This document shows positions 14,498 through 20,362 of a DNA stretch of 20,362 bases, one piece after another. The notes below the pieces were generated by a model. That model worked only from the letters and a program-made list of their open reading frames with translations. It had not been told where the DNA came from and did no database searches. How positions within the stretch are numbered: the stretch's first letter is position 1; every line of letters starts with the position of its first letter. Source of the stretch: a virus. The stretch covers positions 1 through 20,362 of IMG/VR virus record IMGVR_UViG_3300008516_000257; one strand, written 5' to 3'. The position numbers and the translations under genes were made by a program.

Positions 14498-14896
14498 ATG
14501 GATAAAGAAAACGTATTAATACCAATAACTAAAGATGTAATAGTAAATGGTAAAACATATCAAATAAGTAAATTGACTTTAGGGCAGATACTTAAATTGA
14601 GCTCGTTCATGTTTCGTATTGTTGTTGCGGATAAAGCTAAATTGAAAGTATTATCAGAAACTACAAAAGATAATAAATCTAATGTTGAGGATTTATTAGC
14701 CCTCTTAGATTTATTGAATGAGAAAGATGTTGCTGAGCTGACTTCAATACTGCTAAAAGAAAAGATTAAATCAATTGCCTTTGATGATTCTCTTGAACTT
14801 ATAGCCGTGGTATGTGAATTAAATGATTTCAACAAGGTAAAAAAAAATTTTCAACGCATCATAAATGCACTGAAAATAGAGAAAAAGACGAGTTAA
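14498..14896 (+). CDS. Tail assembly chaperone, short form (lambda gpG-like)
   Basis: The product has 132 residues. It is the zero-frame product of the chaperone gene. Its mostly helical sequence (IPITKDVIVNGKTYQISKLTLGQILKLSS at the start) fits tail chaperones that coat the tape measure during tail assembly. AGGAGG is present at 14487-14492 and ATG 14498 follows; the longer frame from 14447 runs through the GC-rich hairpin and is rejected. The frame ends at TAA 14894-14896, after a run of nine A then four T at 14839-14851 where a fraction of ribosomes is expected to slip. The tube gene lies upstream and the tape measure downstream, the classical arrangement. Confidence 0.83.
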   Translation: MDKENVLIPITKDVIVNGKTYQISKLTLGQILKLSSFMFRIVVADKAKLKVLSETTKDNKSNVEDLLALLDLLNEKDVAELTSILLKEKIKSIAFDDSLELIAVVCELNDFNKVKKNFQRIINALKIEKKTS

Positions 14897-15198
14897 TTAC
14901 TGCCTGCGTAACTATAGCGCAGGCTTTAAATTATACAATAGATGAGGTACTTGATAAAAATTTAGACTGGATTAAAGCCATGTTAGAAGAGATTGCTTAT
15001 AGAGATTTAAATGAAAAATTATTCCAACTGTCCTTGCATGGTGTGGCTAAAAAAGACATTGACAAGATTCGTCGAGACTTTGAGAATCAAAATGAACCAA
15101 AAGATATTAAGATTCCAATATCAGATTTTCAACACATGGGGCTTAGTCTTGGGCGCCCAAACACAACAAAGGTAATTAGAGATAGGGAGAAAAAATAG
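14498..15198 (+). CDS. Tail assembly chaperone, long form made by -1 frameshift (lambda gpGT-like)
   Basis: The fusion would have about 233 residues: about 116 from the zero frame, then the -1 frame to TAG 15196-15198. The -1 frame is open without a stop from before the A run (14839) to 15198. It reads through a protein-like segment (DELITACVTIAQALNYTIDE, DWIKAMLEEIAYRDLNEKLF). The first ATG in that frame, 14980, has no ribosome site and lies deep inside this segment, so it is not an independent gene. In lambda and many siphophages the long form binds the tape measure and tube protein. Slip sites at 14839-14845 (A AAA AAA), 14842-14848 (A AAA AAT) and 14845-14851 (A AAT TTT) are all in the right phase. 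Confidence 0.85.
14839..14851 (+). promoter_or_regulatory. Programmed -1 frameshift slippery site
   Basis: A9T4 is read in the zero frame as gtA AAA AAA AAT TTT. It contains three overlapping X XXY YYZ heptamers, and a -1 slip joins the short chaperone frame to the downstream open frame. I saw no obvious stimulating hairpin directly downstream. Confidence 0.82.
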
Positions 15199-17219
15199 TG
15201 GCAGAAGTAGGTAATTTTTTTGTAACTATAGGCAGTAAACTTGACAGTAAGGGCTTTAAAGATGCTACTGCACAAATTAAAAAAGTAGCTTTGGCCGCTA
15301 CCGCTATGGGCGCGGTTGTTGCAGTAGTAGGTTTAAAAGTTGCTAAAATGGCGGGTATTCAAGAACGAGCAGAGCTTACATTAGCACAAGCGATGAAACA
15401 AGCTGGAACTTATACAAAAGAAGCTTTTGAACATAATAAAAAATATGCATCTTCTCTTCAGTTAATGACTGAATATGGAGATGAGGCGATCCTTGGTGTT
15501 CAAAAGTTTTTAACGAATTTTGGGGTTGCTGGGCCATTACTTGATAAATTAACATTATCTGTGCTTGATTTAGCATCTGCTAAAGGGATGGATTTAAAAG
15601 CCGCAGCAGATCTTGTCTCAAAGTCAGTAGGTAGTTCAACAAATGCTCTAAGTAGATATGGCATAACTGTGACTGGCGCAGTTGGCTCAACTGAGCGGAT
15701 GCAGATGGCAGTAGACAATATCAGTAAATTATTTGGTGGTGCGGCTAAAGCAAACGCAGATACATATATTGGGCGTGTTAAATCATTAAGTAATATTTGG
15801 GGGGATTTTCAAGAAAAGATCGGTTTTGAAGTAATTCCAATCATTGAAGATTTAATTATTAGAGCAAGAGATTTTATATTAGAAGCAAGTAAATGGATTG
15901 ATGAAAATAAAGTATTGGTTTCAACTGTAGTAGCACTAGCTGCTGAATTTTCTGGCCTATCAATTGTTGTTGGTACTTTAACATTTGGTATCACCACATT
16001 AATTCCTGTTGTTGGAAAATTAATGACTGCTATGGCAGCCCATCCAGTTATTGCAGTTGCCTCTGCTTTTTCAATAGCCACTGTAGCATTATTAAAATAT
16101 TTAGAAAAATCACAAAATGCAAAAGATTCTACTTTAGAACTAGGTAAATCTACTAAAAGCTTAATAGCTGTTCAAGAGGGAGAATTAAAAACCCTTAATG
16201 CACTTATCTGGGGAATGGACCAAGAAGATGCTAAACGACAGGAATTAGTTGCTCGTGCTAATTTACTTGAGAAAGCCCTGGCTAAAAACAGAAAAAAATT
16301 AGCTGCTGAAGAAATAGCTAATGTTAAAAAAGTAGCTACAAAAACAACAAGTTGGATAGAAAAGCATAAGAAATTAGAATCAGCCTTCATAGAATGGAAG
16401 GCAGGAAAAGATACGGAGACAAGAGAGCAATGGATTGCATGGCTGGAAGAACAAAATACACTTACAATTGAACAGCAAGAATTTCTTACGGAATTAAAGG
16501 AATTAGAGCATCAAGATTATAAAGATAAAATTGTAGAAAAAATGGAATTAATGCAAGAATTTACCGATGCTCTTATCGGTCTTGCTGATACATATTATGA
16601 TATAAAGGCGCAACATATTGATAATGATTTAACGAAAAGCTTAGATGCAGAAGATCAAAAATATGAGGATAGAAAAGCATGGATAAACGCTAATATCACA
16701 GATGAGACAAAGAGAAATGAAATGCTTGATGCGCTTGAAGAAGGGCATTCTGCCACTACTAAAAATCTTCAAGATGAGGCAGCGCGCAAAGAAAAGGAAT
16801 TAAAGAAAAAGAAAAAAAGATGGGATATTGCAGAAGCTGTTATAAATACTGCTGTTGGTGTAACAAAAGCTTTTGCGGATGGTGGCGCAATATTAGGCCC
16901 AATAATGGCAGCATTAGTTACTGTGAAAGGAGCAATGCAGATTGCCTTAATTAAAGCTCAAAAATTTGCAGCCGGTGCTTTGGCAATGGGGCCAACACCT
17001 GCAATATTTGGAGAAGCAGGCCCAGAACTTGCTCTGCCACTAAATCATCCGAACACAACAAAATTATTATCAGAGGCATTAGCTTCTGTAGGCGGTGGTG
17101 GAATGGGGAATATTTATGTAACTGTTCCTCCTATAACTTCAAGAAGAGTGGCTGATGAATATGGAGAAATTATTGGTGATGCAATTTTTAAAAAGGTAAG
17201 AAGGAGTAGAAAGATATAA
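15198..17219 (+). CDS. Tail tape measure protein
   Basis: The product has 673 residues. It spans the tail and sets its length. The N-terminal part has LDSKGFKDATAQIKKVALAATAMGAVVAVVG, then a RYGITVTGAVG segment and SLSNIWGDFQEKIG, typical of siphophage tape measures. A hydrophobic region spans about 236-302, a charged helical and coiled-coil middle covers about 305-545, and another hydrophobic segment lies at about 547-590. The end has FGEAGPELALPLNHPNT, the common C-terminal motif of these proteins. The start is GTG 15198, overlapping the chaperone TAG by one base (TAGTG), with AGGGA at 15184-15188. The length suggests a tail of moderate length, near 100 nm by the usual residue-to-length relation. 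No peptidase domain is evident. Confidence 0.92.
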   Translation: MAEVGNFFVTIGSKLDSKGFKDATAQIKKVALAATAMGAVVAVVGLKVAKMAGIQERAELTLAQAMKQAGTYTKEAFEHNKKYASSLQLMTEYGDEAILGVQKFLTNFGVAGPLLDKLTLSVLDLASAKGMDLKAAADLVSKSVGSSTNALSRYGITVTGAVGSTERMQMAVDNISKLFGGAAKANADTYIGRVKSLSNIWGDFQEKIGFEVIPIIEDLIIRARDFILEASKWIDENKVLVSTVVALAAEFSGLSIVVGTLTFGITTLIPVVGKLMTAMAAHPVIAVASAFSIATVALLKYLEKSQNAKDSTLELGKSTKSLIAVQEGELKTLNALIWGMDQEDAKRQELVARANLLEKALAKNRKKLAAEEIANVKKVATKTTSWIEKHKKLESAFIEWKAGKDTETREQWIAWLEEQNTLTIEQQEFLTELKELEHQDYKDKIVEKMELMQEFTDALIGLADTYYDIKAQHIDNDLTKSLDAEDQKYEDRKAWINANITDETKRNEMLDALEEGHSATTKNLQDEAARKEKELKKKKKRWDIAEAVINTAVGVTKAFADGGAILGPIMAALVTVKGAMQIALIKAQKFAAGALAMGPTPAIFGEAGPELALPLNHPNTTKLLSEALASVGGGGMGNIYVTVPPITSRRVADEYGEIIGDAIFKKVRRSRKI

Positions 17220-17527
17220 TGTCTATTCATTATAGATTAATTACCGTCAATGCAACGCCTCCTACAGGGCCACAACGAGGGACTATTTGGATTAAACCAA
17301 TAGGAACTCCTGATACATACCAAGCATATATATGGCTTAATACTTGGAAACCTTTTGTATCTGGTGGGGTTTATATTGAAGAGACGGGGGATGATCATTA
17401 TATTAATGTGATTATACAAGACGAGATCCCAACTAATATTATTAAACCGGGCTGGCTCTGGATTAAGAAAACATTAGATCAAGTTTATCTTTATATTTTT
17501 GATTTTATGCCTTTGGTGGGGGCTTAA
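17219..17527 (+). CDS. Small protein with two WIKP-type beta-hairpin repeats
   Basis: The product has 102 residues. It contains two related units: PPTGPQRGTIWIKP with YIWLNTWKPF (about residues 15-49), and IPTNIIKPGWLWIKK with VYLYIFDFMPL (about 72-100). A third unit occurs at the start of the next protein (EPTNIYSGKIWIKP with STWIVLG). This resembles a short motif I know from phage fibre and tail-tip proteins, a PxxP-x-x-G-x-x-W strand followed by an aromatic strand ending in Trp. It starts in a TAATG overlap with the tape measure stop and ends in another TAATG with the hub gene. A tail-tip partner of the hub protein is inferred. I recognise no named family. Confidence 0.75.
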   Translation: MSIHYRLITVNATPPTGPQRGTIWIKPIGTPDTYQAYIWLNTWKPFVSGGVYIEETGDDHYINVIIQDEIPTNIIKPGWLWIKKTLDQVYLYIFDFMPLVGA

Positions 17528-19152
17528 TGGATGCAAGAATTTTCAGTGAGATAGAACCAACAAATATTTACTCTGGTAAAATTTGGATTAAGCCAAGTAT
17601 TGCAACAGCTTACATGCGGATGGGCTCAACTTGGATTGTCTTAGGAAGTGCAGGAGATCCGGGTACTTATGGGCGGGTTACTATTTGGATTGATGGTATC
17701 AATAAAACATCTTTGATAGCTAAAGATTCTTTAATAATTGAGGATATCCTAACAAGAGAAGTAGATACTTGCTCATTTACTATCATTGATTCAACAGGAA
17801 CTAACAAACCATACGTAGGGCAAGAGGTATTAATATTTTATAGAACGACTGTTGGGGCAACTCCTATTTTACGTTTTGCTGGCTTGTTAGATGAAATCCC
17901 CCAGGCACAATTTAGTAAAGGAAGATACAGCTATGAGGTTGTTTGTGTTGATTTTACTCAATCGTTAAATAAAAAACAAGTTGTAGAAGTTTATGAAGAT
18001 GAAACTGCGGGAGATATTATAAAAGATATTATTAAAACTTATGCATTAGATCTTGGTACTTATGATGTACAAGATGGCCCAACCATAGATTATATATCAT
18101 TTAATTATAAGTTTCCAATGGAATGTTTAGAGGAGATTGCTGATTTAACAGGGTATGATTGGTATGTGGACTATACAAAAAATATTCATTTCTTCTCGGA
18201 GACAACTAATGCAGCCCCTTATAGCCTAACAGAGTCGGCTGGATCAGGGGACTATAAAGATTTAGTTATATCAGTAATAAAGACAGAGTTAAAAAATGCG
18301 ATAACTGTTAGAGGTGGTTATGAATTCTCTGTTTTATACACTCAAGAAGAGATAGCAGATGGAATTCAAGAATCATTTCCAGTACGATACACACCTTATA
18401 CTCCAATTAGTGTGTATGTTGACGCTAATGGCGGATATGTTGAGAAGACTCTCGGCATAGATAATATTGATTCAGTAGGATTCGATTTTGTGGTAAATGT
18501 CTCTGAAAAGCTTATTAAGAATTTAGACTTAGGGGTCTTAGGTGCTGGAGATAAGATTAAAATAACCTACAAATATAAAAAACTAATTCTTGCATATGTT
18601 GATGATGAGACAAGCATTGCATTAATGAAACAATATGAAGGCGGGGATGGTATCTATGAGTCTCCTTTAATTGTAGATGATACTATTGAGTCTAAAGAAC
18701 AGGCTATAAAAAGAGGGCAGGCTGAATTAAGGCAATACTCAAATCCTTTGGTTGAGGGATCATTTACAACGACTCAATATGGATATCGTTCTGGGCAAAT
18801 TTTAACAATAGATATTCCTTCAAGAGGTGTTGCTAATAAACAATACTTAATACAAAACGTATCTGCGACCTCATTAGGAATGGGTAATTTTGAATATGAG
18901 ATTACATTTGCGACTAAGTTAAAAGGATTAACTGATTATTTAATTCAGCTTCATAAAGACAGTAGACCTATATTTATACGAGAAGATGAAATATTAGCCC
19001 GTTTAAAAGTCGTAACAGCAGAAGAGTTTCAATTAGCTGACTCTGGTTTAGCAGAGTCAAGACGCAATACAACGACTAATCCTTACAAATGGTGTAATGA
19101 TGCGGGTACGACACCAGGCAAGGGACAATATGGCAAGGCGAGTTGGGGATAA
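17527..19152 (+). CDS. Tail hub protein (gp27 / late control D-like), with N-terminal WIKP repeat
   Basis: The product has 541 residues. Residues about 8-40 carry the WIKP-type repeat shared with the gene just upstream. The main part resembles the tail hub family that forms a trimer at the tail tip: RVTIWIDGINKTSLI, LRFAGLLDEIPQ, SYEVVCVDFTQSLNKKQVVEVYEDETAGDIIKDII and LTGYDWYVDYTKNIHFFSE, then a segment ending QYLIQNVSAT. Such hubs carry the tape measure end and the fibres. No lysozyme or peptidase motif is visible. The start is set by the TAATG overlap with the previous stop. The C-terminus is Thr/Gly-rich and looks disordered. Assignment by pattern and position; the exact subfamily is open. 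Confidence 0.82.
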   Translation: MDARIFSEIEPTNIYSGKIWIKPSIATAYMRMGSTWIVLGSAGDPGTYGRVTIWIDGINKTSLIAKDSLIIEDILTREVDTCSFTIIDSTGTNKPYVGQEVLIFYRTTVGATPILRFAGLLDEIPQAQFSKGRYSYEVVCVDFTQSLNKKQVVEVYEDETAGDIIKDIIKTYALDLGTYDVQDGPTIDYISFNYKFPMECLEEIADLTGYDWYVDYTKNIHFFSETTNAAPYSLTESAGSGDYKDLVISVIKTELKNAITVRGGYEFSVLYTQEEIADGIQESFPVRYTPYTPISVYVDANGGYVEKTLGIDNIDSVGFDFVVNVSEKLIKNLDLGVLGAGDKIKITYKYKKLILAYVDDETSIALMKQYEGGDGIYESPLIVDDTIESKEQAIKRGQAELRQYSNPLVEGSFTTTQYGYRSGQILTIDIPSRGVANKQYLIQNVSATSLGMGNFEYEITFATKLKGLTDYLIQLHKDSRPIFIREDEILARLKVVTAEEFQLADSGLAESRRNTTTNPYKWCNDAGTTPGKGQYGKASWG

Positions 19153-19153
19153 T

Positions 19154-19648
19154 ATGAAAAATAAAATTAAAAAGTATAGTCTTAATATTGAAGGAAAAAT
19201 AAGACCTGTTTTACGAAATGCTAAGACAGGAAAAATAAAATGGATTGGTGAATGGAATCATAATATAATCCCTAATGTAGGTTTGGCTGCTGTTGCTCGT
19301 AGATATGGTAATGTTGGAACAAAGTCAAATGAAGGAGCAGTTACTTACGGTGCTGTTGGTAAGGGAAGTATTGTTCCGGCAGCAACAGATACTATAATGG
19401 AAGATGAGATAGAACGGAAATTAATAGCTACTAAAACAATTACAAATCAGACAACCCACTTAGAAGCATTTTTTGCAGAAGACGAAGCTAATGATGATAT
19501 TACTAAGTTTGCCTTATTTGGAGAAGAGGCAACAGGTGCAGCAGATTCAGGTACTATGATGGAATATGCAGATTTTGAAGTACCGTTTACAAAAACAGCA
19601 ATCGAAACATTGACAGTCGAAATTGATATAACAGTATCAGATACTTAA
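19154..19648 (+). CDS. Tail-tip associated protein, structural
   Basis: The product has 164 residues. The N-terminus is basic (MKNKIKKYSLNIEGKIRP). From about residue 45 it contains VGLAAVARRYGNVG, TYGAVGKGS, EDEIERKLIATKTI, and LFGEEATGAADSGTMMEYADF. I recognise this as a pattern common in uncharacterised phage tail proteins beside the hub and fibre genes, with a beta-rich body. The start is ATG 19154, two bases after the hub stop; the longer frame from 19097 lies within the hub gene and is rejected. A bridge between hub and fibre is a reasonable guess from context, not shown by sequence. Confidence 0.75.
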   Translation: MKNKIKKYSLNIEGKIRPVLRNAKTGKIKWIGEWNHNIIPNVGLAAVARRYGNVGTKSNEGAVTYGAVGKGSIVPAATDTIMEDEIERKLIATKTITNQTTHLEAFFAEDEANDDITKFALFGEEATGAADSGTMMEYADFEVPFTKTAIETLTVEIDITVSDT

Positions 19649-19658
19649 AGAGGATAAA

Positions 19659-19829
19659 ATGAAAATAATTTATAGTAAACAAGCAATGATAATTATAAAT
19701 GCTCTTAAAAACTTTGATAAAAAAGATTTTGAGAAATGGAAATTGGATCATATAGAAATAGGTAACAGTACAATAATGGCCTATTTAATTGAAAGGGATG
19801 CGAAAAAAGGGAAAAACAAAGGAGGATAG
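19659..19829 (+). CDS. Small hypothetical protein before the tail fibre gene
   Basis: The product has 56 residues and is too short for most gene callers. AGAGGA at 19649-19654 lies 4 bases before ATG 19659. The sequence is helical and charged (KNFDKKDFEKWKLD, then YLIERDAKKGKNKGG), with no cysteine or signal peptide. Its final codons contain the AAGGAGG ribosome site of the tail fibre gene, and its stop TAG is 4 bases before that GTG start. Such tight packing favours a real coupled gene, but I recognise no family. Confidence 0.65.
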   Translation: MKIIYSKQAMIIINALKNFDKKDFEKWKLDHIEIGNSTIMAYLIERDAKKGKNKGG

Positions 19830-19833
19830 AACC

Positions 19834-20362
19834 GTGGCGATTCTTAGTAACGCAGTTAATGCAGGCGACGACATTCTCGCCTCACAATACAACAATTTAA
19901 GAACAGATTTATTGACTGGTGATATAGCGATTGCAGGAATTAAAAGTTTTAGTGATGATTTATATATTGCTGCTACAAAAAAATTATATTTAGACGGTGG
20001 TAGTAATACATATATTACAGAATCAGGTGCTGATGTAATGGATATTTATGTAGGTGGGGCTAACGCAATAAAAATGGCTACTACTTCTGCAACCTTTGCT
20101 CAAGATGTTGTTCTGCCGGCAACTGGTAAATTATATTTAGACGGTGGTGGTGATACATATATTCAAGAACTAACAGGAGATAATCTAAGAATATATGTGG
20201 GAGGGCAAATATCATTAGAATGTAATCCAGATTCGATAATGATTCCTGCTACACAAAAATTATATTTAGACGGTGGTGGTGATACATATATTCAAGAACT
20301 AACAGGAGATAATCTAAGAATATATGTGGGAGGGCAAATATCATTAGAATGTAATCCAGATT
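19834..20362 (+). CDS. Tail fibre protein with LYLDGG repeats (3' truncated by window edge)
   Basis: The visible part covers 176 codons and is open at the window edge. The start is GTG 19834, with AAGGAGG at the end of the previous gene and a spacing of about 8 bases. The first 45 residues (AILSNAVNAGDDILASQYNN, then LRTDLLTG) match the N-terminal region of phage tail fibres that attaches to the tail. Then come repeats of the form KLYLDGGGDTYI, ELTGDNLRIYVGG, ISLE, a beta-rich unit I associate with fibre shafts of environmental phages. Repeats start at 19981, 20128 and 20257; the last two are identical in DNA as far as visible. The tip domain that recognises the host is beyond the window. Confidence 0.83.
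   Translation, partial: MAILSNAVNAGDDILASQYNNLRTDLLTGDIAIAGIKSFSDDLYIAATKKLYLDGGSNTYITESGADVMDIYVGGANAIKMATTSATFAQDVVLPATGKLYLDGGGDTYIQELTGDNLRIYVGGQISLECNPDSIMIPATQKLYLDGGGDTYIQELTGDNLRIYVGGQISLECNPD
20128..20362 (+). repeat. 129-base tandem repeat in the tail fibre gene, identical copies
   Basis: Bases 20128-20233 and 20257-20362 are identical over all 106 visible bases, at an offset of 129 bases (43 codons, frame kept). A diverged copy begins at 19981, 147 bases before the first. The window ends inside the repeat, so the copy number is unknown. Confidence 0.92.

Noticed and set aside
14980-15198. A separate 72-residue gene starting at ATG 14980
   Set aside because: No ribosome site, and the frame is open well upstream of the ATG in the phase reached by the -1 slip; it is the second half of the long chaperone.
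1-20362. Stop-codon reassignment, as seen in some phages
   Set aside because: TAA, TAG and TGA all end genes here at sensible points with overlapping starts, and no gene needs read-through of any of them.
1-20362. CRISPR array, tRNA genes or insertion sequence
   Set aside because: No regularly spaced short repeats with unique spacers, no cloverleaf or TTCGA-type arm in the only gene-free gap, and no transposase or inverted terminal repeats were seen.

Overview
This window is the late structural region of a tailed, double-stranded DNA virus with an HK97-type capsid. It could be a free phage or a prophage. All supported genes are on the + strand, and almost every gene junction is tightly packed or overlaps (TAATG, ATGA, TAGTG). 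The DNA is AT-rich, Shine-Dalgarno sites of the AAGGAGG type are frequent, and TAA, TAG and TGA all serve as stops, so the standard bacterial code fits. The tail set includes a tape measure protein, a tube protein, a frameshifted chaperone pair and no sheath, which points to a siphovirus-like particle. The host cannot be named. No integrase, lysis enzyme, replication or host gene is seen.

Layout: 1-591 holds the C-terminal nuclease half of the large terminase. Two small zinc-binding proteins follow (600-1040). Next is a gap of about 210 bases without a gene that has the marks of a structured RNA, including a hairpin loop fully complementary to a distant segment. Then come a portal fused to a Mu F-type head morphogenesis domain (1264-3519), an HK97-type prohead protease carrying an inserted zinc ribbon (3531-4748), and the major capsid protein (4769-5935), which is followed by a strong hairpin terminator. 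A 58-residue gene follows (6001-6177). At the point where head-tail connectors usually begin there are three consecutive genes whose products start with Sec-type signal peptides (6179-9137). One of them is a 725-residue fibre-like protein.

The normal order resumes at 9147: head-tail connector, head closure protein, gp10-like neck protein, and a tail terminator with an extra C-terminal domain (to 11209). It is interrupted again by a signal-peptide-bearing beta-helix protein (11213-13042), which contains a ten-G tract that could make it phase-variable. A coiled-coil protein and a single-span membrane protein follow. The tail module proper runs from 13578: tube protein with a C-terminal Ig-like domain, tail chaperones joined by a -1 programmed frameshift, tape measure, a small protein with WIKP-type repeats, a gp27-like tail hub with the same motif, a tail-tip-associated protein, a 56-residue protein, and the start of a repeat-rich tail fibre that runs off the end.

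The least ordinary parts are the probable structured RNA between terminase and portal, the four secreted-looking proteins embedded in the virion operon (one with the G10 tract), and the zinc ribbon shared at DNA level by a stand-alone gene and the protease. Long hairpins follow the capsid gene, its secreted neighbour and the tube gene, where they may set expression ratios.
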